Shown in pieces: positions 53,351 through 64,000 of a stretch of 64,000 nucleotides of DNA. This DNA comes from Bolinopsis microptera (Eukaryota; Ctenophora; Tentaculata; Lobata; Bolinopsidae). The stretch is taken from contig NC_087078.1 of assembly GCF_026151205.1 (NCBI RefSeq), positions 13,933,118 to 13,997,117 of the forward strand, given 5' to 3'. The first letter of the stretch is position 1. Each line of letters opens with the position of its first letter. The translations under genes were made by a program, and so were the position numbers. The notes under the pieces are model-generated. The model did no database searches. It saw only the letters and a program-made list of their open reading frames with translations, and was not told the origin of the DNA.

Positions 53351-54440
53351 ATGGGTGAATTTGCACACGGTCTTTTTGGCTGTTTTGATGACTGTGGAAC
53401 ATGTAAGTTGTTGCACTGATTTATAAATTTACAAAAATTGTTGCAGTTTGCACATGCAATAACAAATAAGCTCAATAACATTTAAATATTGAGCCTTTTG
53501 GCTAGAGAATACTTTCTTAGATATTTTGGACAGTTTTTAATATTGGTAATGTTAATCAATTGTAATTGATTGATATGTAATATTTAGGCCCGTGGCCAGT
53601 TTTCATTATATTTATATAATTGAGCTTATTATAACCATTTTCAATTTTTTTGTACTCGAATAAGCTAAAATTTACCACAACTGCAGAATATGCAGTTGGT
53701 TAAATATACCTTTACTCGAGTCAACCAATTTTCGAAACACTCAGGTTTGATGTCCTATTTTCTTCCTTGCTACACGTTCGGAACAATCACCGAGGCAGCC
53801 GGAACTGCTAGCTGTGCTCTCGGAACTATCCTCTTCTTCGTTCCTCTTGTCAACATATTCTGCTTTGTAAATACAAGAATGGCCATGAGAGAACAGCATG
53901 GAATTATGGTAATTACTATACTAGCCTTGTCTTGATATAATAATAAAATTTCTGGTTTCCTCTCAAAATCAGTCTGATATAAATGTTGCAGAGTTTGAAA
54001 ATACATATGACCGCCGTCCGCCGGTAAAACTGTTCAACTTCAAAACTGTTACGGTTTTAGAGTTTTAATCATTTACAATGACAAATTTCAGGACTCTACA
54101 TGCAATGATCTGTTTGCGATATTTTCACTGATGCTGCAAACATTATAATTAAAACGCCTAATTAAAGTCCCAGACATTTTCAATTTTGCTAAATCTTATT
54201 CATTACACTTACAGGGATCGTGTACTGAAGATGTGTTAATGACACTTTTCTGCGGTTTTTGTTCTATAGTGCAACTAGCTCAGGTCAGTTCGCCTCAGTT
54301 AATACTAAGAATAAAAACGTGTGAAATGTAAGGCAAATTAATCCAGTGCCACTTGCCAGCTTCTTAGATATCATCTAATCATATGTTAATCATTGCAGCA
54401 AATAAAGGTGACTCCCGGGGCAAGCGTTGCTCGAACATAA
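53351..54440 (+). CDS. PLAC8-family cysteine-rich protein, paralogue 3 (divergent)
   Basis: Exons 53351-53402, 53745-53908, 54215-54283, 54399-54440; 108 residues. It has the same four-exon plan as the two paralogues upstream, with exon 2 one codon shorter. It is much more diverged: FAHGLFGCFDDCGTC, LPCYTFGTITEAAGTASC (the usual FGQNAE is replaced by FGTITE), INTR-like VNTRMAMREQHGIMGS, and FCGFCSIVQLAQQIKV. An extra Cys appears near the N-terminus. An AATAAA 110 bases past the stop is a likely polyadenylation signal. Most likely the oldest member of the cluster or one evolving fastest. Confidence 0.9.
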
Positions 54441-54549
54441 AGTTAACTACTACCATCGATGAAGTGATTCTAACAGTAGGACTCAGGAATTGTCAGTATT
54501 TGGAATTATGATAAATTCGTCAAATCCTGCCTTCTGAAAGAGCATAAAA

Positions 54550-54555
54550 AATAAA
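54550..54555 (+). terminator. Likely polyadenylation signal of PLAC8 paralogue 3
   Basis: AATAAA 110 bases after the stop codon; another lies at ~54677. Confidence 0.45.
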
Positions 54556-56657
54556 CGTGGAGCACGATTATACAGCTTTAGATAATTAGTATTTTAGGAC
54601 CTTAGCTACGTTATTAGAATTGTTATGTTTTTAAATATTGCTGAATCATACTTTCAACTTTTAGAAGTGAAAACATTAAATAAATTATGGATAGCAACGG
54701 TGTGTTATAATATAACTGATTTTTGTGCAATTTAAAATGTTCATTTGTGCAGTGCCAGTATATCTGTATACGTTAATCTATTAAGATTGTTATTGTCAAA
54801 AGTTATAGTCAAAGAATACTAAATTTTCTATCAAAAGTTACATTCCAATTTTCTTTTGTATTCGACGACTATCGAATATAGATTTGAATACCCCGATTCT
54901 GAAAATAAAGACATTACAATAAACCCACCACTTTATATTATAATTAAATGGAATCACCCAAAAGAAATGATTAGGAATCGGACAATATTTATTAATACTA
55001 AGGGGACACCAGCAAACTCTCAACCATATAATAACTGCATATTGCAATATTGGAAATTATAGATATAACGTCATTCATAGTCATAACTTCGGTCGGATAA
55101 TGGGTATGCACTTGTGACTTGGAGATCACAGTATTCACATTATTCTTTGACATGCAGCTAAAAACAAAGAAGCGCAATTTGAATATTGGAATGAGCCACC
55201 ATAAATTTCCCGACAAAGATTTGATAATATCATTTATGATACTTTGCTTGTTGCTTGACTCAAAAATACCTCAGAACTTTCTGGAATGATAAATAAAAGA
55301 CGATCTGCTAGCTGAACCTGTATACGATACTTGATAGTGGGTACCACTGATTTTTATCAACTTTAAAATCACTTGAATTGAAACTAATAATTACTTGACT
55401 GGTCTGAATTTACCGCCAAAGATACTGATTTTGAGAATAACCTTTACGTAACGTGATAAATGATTAAATTGTTATTGCTTTATTGTGACCAGTTCTCTAT
55501 TTTATGCTGATAACAATGCGCATACCTCATACCTAATGAAATTGAACCATATCAACCTTAGCAACAACAACTTACTGTTTTTCGGGTTGTACAAACTTAT
55601 ATTATTACAAACTGCTCGCTTTCATTTACTTAGAGCTCATATTGAATCTGAAATTGTTCTGTGTTTTTGGCCCAATGATCCTAATAATGAATATTAACGT
55701 TTATAATTACAGGGCAGTAATTATATTTATAAACAGATTCAGTATGAATATAAATTATGATAATGGTCCGGAAAAACTCCTCCGGGAGAACTGAAACTGC
55801 TGCTTTTAGTGTGTTTTTTAACAAAAGTCGTTCAGCTGTGCAGTAGTAAATTCATTTTCACCGTTATCAGTTATATCACCGTTACACTAAGACACGGTAC
55901 ACGTACTCAGTAGTTCGACAAACCCTAAACTTAACTTGTCGTGCATGTCTAACTACAGTACGTGAATCGTTTGATGCACCAATGCAGTGTATAGAATATA
56001 AAATTCTTTCACTGTTTATTAATTTTGCAGATGGCAATGCCGGTTAAAATTTTGAATTTGATTGCTAGGTACAAGGTAGTTTAATCGGACAATTTTACTG
56101 AAACTTTAATTTAAAGTTTATGTAAACTATTTTGTTCGTCTGCAAAACCGTAAAAACCAACATCACGTGATAATTTTTGGGCGAGCGAATTAATAAAACT
56201 GTAAAAGTAAAAGCCGTATTTTGTACCAAATTAAAAAACAAAAAAACTCATTTTCATTTCTATTTTGTTAACGACGATAATGTTTAAAATGAATTTAAGT
56301 TCAAAGTTGGCTAGGGCGCCAATGCCTGATCACTGAAAACCTTTTGGAAAAAATATTGAAGATCGACTGTCATGTAAAGTGATTTAGTGTTTATGGTTTA
56401 GACTTTAGAATCTATATGCTATCTAAATTAGATAGCACGCCTGAATTGAACGGAAGAAATGCGCGCGATACCAGATACGTGAGCGATTGGGCTCCTTACT
56501 ATCACATATCGTCATATCAACTATAGTGATATAGTCTCCGCCAACCATAACCCTAACTCAATTCCTAACTAAAGCATATGCACTATGATAAAAACCCTTT
56601 TATTGATAACTCTAACGAGAAATTAAACTAACTTCCGTATATTATATAGTCTTAATC
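54556..56657. other. Intergenic, no gene
   Basis: AT-rich; short frames only. 56535-56620 carries CCCTAA-like variants of the dispersed telomere-like family. Confidence 0.4.
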
Positions 56658-56735
56658 TTGACATACGTTGCATGCCACTTTTCGCGCGCGAAGCGCGCGC
56701 CGCCGAAGATATTTGGGATACGTAACATGTATCTA
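56658..56735. repeat. Partial foldback element (GC-rich core)
   Basis: TTGACATACGTTGCATGCCA, then a GCGCGCGAAGCGCGCGC palindrome and GATACGTAACATGTATC; same family as 24130-24272. Confidence 0.75.
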
Positions 56736-56860
56736 TCTTAATCTTTTGTCATTCACTCATATCACGTGCAACGTGATCGAGACAGATTAATTCGCGGCAT
56801 GTAGGTTTACTGTGTTCCTACTTGGGGCTCGGCAATATATAATACCTGATCTCACCAAGG

Positions 56861-57788
56861 GAGTATTTTACCGTATGTCGCGTGGGGTTATATTAATATT
56901 ATTCGGAATCAGCTTTCAAAAATACATCGATTCAGAAAGATTTGATATTCATAAGGGGTCGTTCACATATTACGTAATCAATATTTTAGCAATTTTTACC
57001 CCCCTCCCCCCTTCCGTAATCAACCGTAATCAAGACCCAACCCCCCTCCTGACAGCAATATTACGTAATCATGGCCTGACCCCCCCTCCCCCTTGACTTT
57101 TTTCCTAGAAAACACTTTTCTCTACGTTTCATGATACCCTGATCGTGCTATCATGATAGCATGATCAGGGTATCATGAGTATTTTACCGTATATCGCGTG
57201 GGGTTATATTAATATTATTCGGAATCAGCTTTCAAAAATACATCGATTCAGAAAGATTTGATATTCATAAGGGGTCGTTCACATATTACGTAATCAATAT
57301 TTTAGCAATTTTTACCCCCCTCCCCCCTTCCGTAATCAACCGTAATCAAGACCCAACCCCCCTCCTGACAGCAATATTACGTAATCATGGCCTGACCCCC
57401 CCTCCCCCTTGACTTTTTTCCTAGAAAACACTTTTCTCTACGTTTCATGATACCCTGATCGTGCTATCATGATAGCATGATCAGGGTATCACGAGTATTT
57501 TACCGTATATCGCGTGGGGTTATATTAATATTATTCGGAATCAGCTTTCAAAAATACATCGATTCAGAAAGATTTGATATTCATAAGGGGTCGTTCACAT
57601 ATTACGTAATCAATATTTTAGCAATTTTTACCCCCCTCCCCCCTTCCGTAATCAACCGTAATCAAGACCCAACCCCCCTCCTGACAGCAATATTACGTAA
57701 TCATGGCCTGACCCCCCCTCCCCCTTGACTTTTTTCCTAGAAAACACTTTTCTCTACGTTTCATGATACCCTGATCATGCTATCATGA
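56861..57788 (+). repeat. 316-bp unit tandemly repeated three times
   Basis: Units start GAGTATTTTACCGTAT at 56861, 57177 and 57493 and are nearly identical. Each contains GGGGTCGTTCACATATTACG, C-rich blocks, and a 46-bp palindrome with arms ATGATACCCTGATC around TGCTATCATGATAGCA (57131-57176 and 57447-57492). Unit boundaries fall exactly at the palindrome end. The third unit decays inside its palindrome. The frames predicted in it (56812, 57477) are duplicates and not genes. Confidence 0.95.
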
Positions 57789-58039
57789 TGAGCCGAAATC
57801 ATTGTTATGATATCCGGCCAAGCACCTTCTAAACTACTTACTATTATAGCCGGATATTCGATCAATTTCTAAATTTTATCACTATCAGAGTGAAATTGAG
57901 TGGAATTTGAATTAACATATTGTCAAATTGTCATTATTCTAGTGGGTAAAAAAGAAAATTTTGATTACGTAATCAACTACCAAAACCCCCCCCCCCCCTG
58001 TAATCAACCGTAAGCATTTGGAAACCCCCCTCCCCCCTC

Positions 58040-58069
58040 GGCTGATTACGTAATATGTGAACGACCCCT
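58040..58069 (-). mobile_element. Terminal inverted end matching the 316-bp units
   Basis: GATTACGTAATATGTGAACG then ACCCCT is the inverse of AGGGGTCGTTCACATATTAC at 56954, 57270 and 57586. A DNA element whose left end was amplified with its flank would explain the arrangement; another degraded copy is at 43862-44020. Confidence 0.6.
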
Positions 58070-60166
58070 AAATTGTCAGTGTACAGTGTCGGGGCCCTTT
58101 CAGAAAATTTTCGAAATTCGAATATAAAGTTTATTTGGTATAAATTAAAATGGTAAATTAAAATACATGATACAAAAGTGAACGGGTGAGGGTGATACTC
58201 GTGAGTCGTGACTCGTAGATATAGCGGTTTTAGCACAACCAATTCGCATCTCATGATGCTATTCTAGGAGAACTCTTTTGTGTTTAGTTAGAGCTGCCAA
58301 ACTGAGAAATATGGGAAATCTTGGAGCACGATGACCTTGGAGGCTCAGGTCTGTTTCAAATATTCTTTGAGCATGTGTCACAATTAGTTTTCAGTTTTCA
58401 GTTTTCAGTTTTCAGTTTTCAGTTTTCAGTTTTGACAGTGTTGAAGAATATAAACAGCTTGAATTTAAAAATTAAATAAAACGTAACAAATTTCATCAAT
58501 CAATTTCATTGATTATTTCAAACTATGATAAGGGGTCCTACATACAATTACACGTATTACGTAAGCCAGCTAAGCAAAAAGGGTTTAGAAAGGCTAGTAG
58601 AGTATAAGGTATACATTACTAAGGCTTACGCCAGTACTATTTCTACGCAATAGTTAGGTGTAATTGTAAAGTGACTTACGGTGGGGAATTGGGAGGGTGT
58701 CTAATATTACCAAAAAAATGGCTTACATAATATGTTTTATACATTGTACCCCTTGGTTTATGCATTATGTTAGAATATGGATTTGATCCATAGTTGAAAC
58801 TGCAATGTATCTTTAGTTATTAATATTTGCACAGCCTCTATAATTTTCAGATTTATGATAAAAACTCAAGATTGAACTAAAAACTACAGCGATCTGTCTC
58901 AATAGTTATAAAATCTAAAATATTATTATTTATAAATTATAAATTTTATAAAACGCTGTTGACCGTTGAAAAGCATAACAAAAAGACAAATGCACACGAC
59001 ATAATAATAATAATCATTCAAAGTTGTAAGTTATTCTAACAGGACGAGAATTCGTCGGAGAATCAGCAGAACTCCATGTTTACACGACTTTTAGGGTGAA
59101 AATGGTTTTCATAATCTTGTGAAGTCGAAAGATTGCGCAAAATCAGATACAGAATCCGAGAAACCAAGATCATTGGTTTTACTTTTTATTGTTTCGAAGT
59201 ACATTTTACTTCACAATGTTTCCAGGATTACACCTCAATTCAAGGCCATGAATTGGCAAAGAAAATTCACAAATAAGTTCATAAACTTTATGTCTACAAA
59301 TATGGGATGAAAATTGAAGATTATCTTAAAATTTGGGGATCGTGTAAAGATGGGGTTAAGCTGACTTGCTCTAATAACTTGAAATAACAATATAATAATA
59401 ATAGTAGTAGTCTATCTTGGACATTCATATAATGACCCATCCTGCAAAAATTGTGAACAGCGAATAATGATTTCAAACTGAAAATATCTGACTCGGCTTC
59501 TCAGTTCGATAAACTTCAACTTGTTATATTAATTTGAGCGCTTTTGCTGGCGCTTACATTGCCAGCAAAAATTGTATGCTTTGGTGCTTTAAATACATTT
59601 TATATTTTTTACATCATCAGTCGCGAAGCCAAGCCGTTTTTCATCAATACGAATAAATAAATAGATCAGAGATCGGTAAAAAAAACGTAATTATTATCAA
59701 AAATCGTTATCTAGTTAATTTGCTCATCATAAAAAATGAGCTGAATGACTGTGATTGTCAATGGACTTTTAAGTTTTATCATCAGCAACAAATCACTGAA
59801 TACCTCATCACTTGAGGCATATGTTCTATATTGCCTGCCCGTACTAACTTGTAACGGTAAATAACCGCAAGAAATGGGGAATAACCGCGGGAAATAACCT
59901 CAGGAAATAACCGCGGCATCAACAACACTCTAGAGTAGTCACCACGTGTTGTCTGAACAAGTAACGACAGGAAATGATCCAGCTGAAACACATTGTAGCC
60001 ATAAAACCTAACAGCGACTCCAGTCTCCTAGCTACCCAAACAGTCTTCTGGGAGGATGGTCTCCTTCTTGTCCTATATTCGGCGGTCGCGCGCTACTGCA
60101 AGCGAGAGGGCTCTGGTTAGAGCAATCCTTGTCCTATATGATCAATAAAACCTAATTTCATCTATT
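58070..60166. other. Intergenic, no gene
   Basis: AT-rich. (AGTTTTC)n runs from 58386 to 58433. A short motif around 58320-58350 (EILEHDDLG in one frame) resembles two segments near 62.2 kb. 59868-59915 has GGAAATAACCGC-type repeats. Confidence 0.4.
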
Positions 60167-63100
60167 TTACTCAATGCGATGAGATGGCCCCGACACGATG
60201 ATATCCTTGGGTTTCCTGAATGAGTTGCCCCGGAGAGTAGGTGTACCTTTGTAGCTGCTGGTGAAACTACCCCGGTGTTTGAACGAGCCCCGACTCAGGT
60301 TATCTGACAGCCTGTAGGCGGAGTCCCGGTGTGAGGAAATGGGTCGTGACGGTCCGGACACTTGTCTAGAGGTGCTGAAACAGTTCACTAATTAATGAGT
60401 TAATTAGTTGGTTAATTAGCTAATGAATCAATTAGCTAGGTTGCGACCGCTGAGACTATAATCTGAGAGTGCTATAGAATCAGTCGTCTGGTATATGAGC
60501 TATAAATAGATATGTTATTTAATATTTAGCCCTGGTATCTAGTGCTTTTATAAGTGTACCGGCGAAAAGGGTCACAAGAGAATGTGATCACTATTTTTTG
60601 CACCGTTTGATCGTAATGGCATTTTAATTTTGAAATGCTGCAATCTATCAGCGCGATCCATTGACTAAGGTGTTAAATATTGCTAGGAGATTCTCCCTTG
60701 GGGCATGTGTCAAATGAAATTATCAGAGAATGTGAGGCGGATATGGCATCACAAGAGAGCGGAACTTTGAAATAGAGCCACTTATGACAGTGATAGGTTG
60801 AATCTCTGGTGACCCTTTGCCCGGATTAAGGTAAGCTTCAATCTTGTTAAGGAGTATTCGGATTGGTAATTATTACCCTTGTTTACTAGTTACTGTCACG
60901 TGACGTCCCTTTCGCATGACACGCGAGAAATAAAAAAGGTAAAATTGAAGTAATGATAAAACAGGAAGTACGGTGACGTGTCACTGTGACACAGGATCAC
61001 CTCACTTCTATAATGTAATGTTGTAAAATCGTAAAACCATACAACATCATATAAGTTTTGCGTCATGTTCACTGATATAATATATTAATAATTCTATGCT
61101 CAATAAATAACTGCTGCTGATCAAATACGCAGATTGCACTCTGAATCATAGTTACAATTTATAATTATAAGTGCAGTGACATCAACAGGGAACCCTCAAT
61201 TTACTACACGATAATTACATCCACTACATAGATCCCACTCAGTACCACTTTATAAACAGTATGTTTATAAGCACACTATATCAATATGTTTATAAACACT
61301 AGCCATGCAGTCGGTTGTCGAACAGATCACTGCTCTCGGAGTTCATTTACAGCATCTGTCTTAACGACCAGCGCATATCTTATGCAAATATGTAAAAATG
61401 TATGTTTTATATTCTTTATTCTTATATATGCAAATATGTAATATGTATGTTGGTGCTTAAGATTGTAGCAGTATACTTGGTAGAATCAAGTCAATTGATA
61501 ACAAGTGCTTAACAAAGATAAAATCAACTTATTTTCTTGTAAAACGCAGCTGACGGAATCAAACGAGATCAGGAACAAGTAATGGCAATTACACTACGAC
61601 AATGAAAACAAGTATAAAATACAAAACACGAACAATGAACAATTAAACAAACCTCCAACACGTATCACCTAGGTAACGTATCACCTAGGTGGTGACCCGC
61701 GGGATATGGACCACGAGGGTCGGTATTTATAGCTACTGGACGACTTGTTCCGGGCCTTTAGACTGGAGCTGGACTTGCCTCCCACCAGGGAAACGTACCC
61801 CTTCTTGGAGCGGCCCGATCTGGGGTAGAGGGTAGACATCATCCAGTTATAGACCAAGATCTAGGGTAGACATTGTACCTAGATCTTGGTACAAATCAAC
61901 CTTATCTTAAAGATAACAGAAATAAACCTTTGTTTTCAGCTGGCGGATTTTTTTGATAAAATCAGTTAGTATTTTGAAAGTCTATGTTTTTTCCGCCAAT
62001 ATTTTTTATGTTTCATTTTGTCGAAAAACATTATTGTGTCGTCTCAAACAAATCTAAAATCTTACTTGCCCACTGGGAACGACACTTATTTATAGTAAAG
62101 ACGGTGTTTCCGTGGTAATTTATATGTATTCTAATGATGGGTCGTACAGCCCCAGCACATCGTGCTCCCGAATCTCGTACCCCAGACTTTCAGCCCAGAG
62201 CTCCATAACATATTACCTCAGTGGCCATGGGCCCTAGGACCCAGGTGAATTCATGTCCCAGCAACTACGAGGTCCTAGAGCACGACGATCTAGGGATTGC
62301 AATCTGTGGCACGGGCCTCTTGGACAGAACGACACGAAACTAATTAGTAGTCATCCGTTAGAAACCAAAATTATTTATTGCAAAACATTTTAAAAGGCGA
62401 ATATTATAAGTATTATTAGAAATACCTTGTACCGTTGTTAAGATATTATTAGTAATATTAATTGTATTTTATACCATTGTTAAAATTATATTGGTACTAT
62501 TAATATTATTTTGTATCATCCGACCAAGATATTCTGAACTATCATGGCTATATCATCAAGGACCCAGAATTCGCAGTCACACCCACAATAACGTACAATT
62601 AAGATAGACACTTCGTCATACTCTCTACATTATATTATTCGCATATTATTCACATATTCACCACAATCCACATTATATTGACATGATATTCACACATTCC
62701 ACACAGTATTTACATGTCACACACATCAGGACAGGAGAACTGGCTTTAATCACGGTAGTATTGCATTCACCTTACCATTCAAACAAGTTTCATTCCGGGC
62801 AGCCCAATATTTCCCGTGCAAACAGGACTCATAATCAAGTTAGTTTTATCAAATTATGCATTTGATTTGATTTCTTTTAGGATCCCTTTACTTCGTAAAA
62901 ATCAGGGAACATTTAAATCCAAGATCACACATTTTGAACTTGATCCCACCTAAATGTTTGCACAAGAAGGATTGGTCCGCCATGATATTAGAGATAAGAC
63001 TCACAATTTTGCGTCCATGTGTCAGCCCATTGATGTGTCTGAACCCATGGTCACCATGGCAACCATGGCCGAGGCCATGGCCGTTGGAATAGCTTTTCAC

Positions 63101-63854
63101 ACTCTTAACACTTGCACTATAAAGTTTAATCTGTTCAATATACTCTTACATATCAGCTTAACACTGCAATTTGGAGAAAGGGAGTGAGCTGCGTGCAATA
63201 ATAGTGGTATGGTTATAGGAGCTGAATAAGGAAACAAGTAACCATCTTGTGTATCAGAAAGTGGTAAAGTTAAGACGGATATGCTATTATTGCACGCTGC
63301 ACTCTCGGTACGCTTAATTAATTAAGAATGCTAGTCACTCGCGCACTTGTTCACATTTCACACTCATTAGAAACACAGCTGCATTCCAAATAGGCATACG
63401 AAACCCTTCAAACGCTGTTTTAGTGGCGAAATATAGAAGTGTTGTGCTTAGAAAAGCTGGTCACATGATAACTGGTCACATGGTCACATGATAACTGGTC
63501 ACATGGTCACATGGTAACTGGTCACATGGTAACATGTCACATGGTAACTGGTCACATAATAACTGGTCACATGATAACTGGTCACATGATAACTGGTCAC
63601 ATGGTCACACGGTAACTAGTCACACGGTAACTGGTCACACGGTAACTGGTCACACGGTAACTAGTCACACGGTAACTGGTCACATGGTAACTGGTCACAC
63701 GGTAACTGGTCACACGGTAACTGGTCACATGATAACTGGTCACATGATAACTGTGATTGATGACACATACCTTCCAGAAGTCTGAATCTTGTTATTCGTT
63801 GTTCCATTCCAGCTCTGAGTCAGTCCCCTAACTTCCTTCTGGAACTGGGACATC
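60167..63854 (-). CDS. Small basic Ser/Lys/Arg-rich protein, unknown family (3 exons)
   Basis: Exons on the minus strand: 63854-63771 (ATG at 63853), 61819-61685, 60374-60167, joined by GT-AG introns with agreeing phases, giving 141 residues and a stop at 60167. Sequence landmarks: MSQFQKEVRGLTQSWNGTTN, RSGRSKKGYVSLVGGKSSSS, SSSSYKYRPSWSISRG, SAYRLSDNLSRGSFKHRGSF and a C-terminal KPKDIIVSGPSHRIE. It is strongly basic, Ser-rich and lacks Cys, membrane helices or known motifs; probably largely disordered. An acceptor-like TTCAG lies two bases before the ATG, so coding exons to the right are possible. No function can be assigned. The exon-2 donor is tandemly duplicated. Confidence 0.7.
61661..61690 (-). 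repeat. 16-bp tandem duplication of a splice donor
   Basis: On the minus strand ACCTAG|GTGATACGTT recurs 16 bases downstream as ACCTAG|GTGATACGTG. Exon 2 could end at 61685 or 61669; only the first joins exon 3 in frame. Confidence 0.8.
61820..63460. other. Intron 1 of the basic-protein gene
   Basis: No confident coding region. 62227-62343 is a 38-codon plus-strand frame (MGPRTQVNSCPSNYEVLEHD) and the opposite strand around 62120-62205 has a similar GYEIREHDVLG. 63040-63085 is a CCATGG-rich short repeat. Confidence 0.35.
63462..63757. repeat. 15-bp minisatellite (ACTGGTCACAYGRTA)n
   Basis: About 19 units of TGGTCACATGATAAC / TGGTCACACGGTAAC with a few 9-bp insertions, ending 14 bases from the splice donor of the exon 63854-63771. 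The frame it keeps open (WSHDN then VTGHT) is not a gene. Confidence 0.9.
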
Positions 63855-64000
63855 CTGAAGTTAAAGGAACGTTAGTTGGGAAAACACCGGATAATAAGTT
63901 TAAACATTTCAGAAATACCTAAACACGAAATGCGAGCTCGCAGTGTAGTTGTTAACTAAAAATAAAAACCTGAAATAGTAAAGGAAAGGGTTGCCAGCAC

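Noticed and set aside
56812-57728. Two related 83-94 residue proteins
   Set aside because: They are the same reading frame in the 316-bp tandem repeat, ending in C-rich codons; no coding support.
63534-63785. Histidine/tryptophan-rich repeat protein
   Set aside because: It is a 15-bp minisatellite with no splice or start context.

Overview
This 64-kb window is nuclear DNA of an animal. Its genes are split by GT-AG introns, exons are short and introns long, and most of the sequence is intergenic or intronic and filled with transposable-element debris and satellites. It is AT-rich, apart from GC-rich repeat cores. The mix of a Penelope-like element with a GIY-YIG domain, RNase H-bearing and CR1-like LINE fragments, hAT-like miniature elements and PIN/XPG-like transposon proteins fits a marine invertebrate, possibly a cnidarian. 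That placement is inference; no species can be read from the sequence. Nothing prokaryotic is present.

Layout. 1-3.5 kb is one arm of a ~3.6-kb inverted repeat whose partner lies at 37.3-40.9 kb. 3.5-5.1 kb is a decayed reverse-transcriptase pseudogene. 6.8-22.6 kb (minus strand) holds the first eleven coding exons of a mitochondrial acetyl-CoA synthetase (ACSS1). Its C-terminal third is not found and should lie to the left of the window. Its introns carry a ~4.1-kb transposon with ~650-bp inverted ends, a retroelement ORF chimera, a 743-bp tandem duplication and several foldbacks. The last exon seen begins in a 69-bp tandem array that repeats its own 3' splice site 14 times. 22.6-29 kb is repeat-rich, with a LINE RT remnant, a tRNA-derived element and two orphan exons on the minus strand. 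29.3-33.4 kb (plus) is a five-exon CIMIP2/FAM166-type ciliary microtubule protein gene. A 5'-truncated Penelope-like element and a ~680-bp pure G/A tract sit in its second intron. 34.8-35.7 kb is an intronless broken coding region interrupted by a LINE tail.

44.9-54.4 kb (plus) holds three tandem PLAC8-family genes with identical four-exon architecture, separated by repeats. 56.9-57.8 kb is a threefold 316-bp tandem repeat with perfect palindromes. 60.2-63.9 kb (minus) is a three-exon gene for a small basic Ser/Lys/Arg-rich protein that I do not recognise.

The host genes are not obviously functionally linked: acetate activation in mitochondria, axonemal structure, and PLAC8 cysteine-rich proteins. 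The strongest oddities are architectural. Three separate splice sites have been copied by local tandem duplication, and a dated set of nested insertions is preserved in the two arms of the large inverted repeat.
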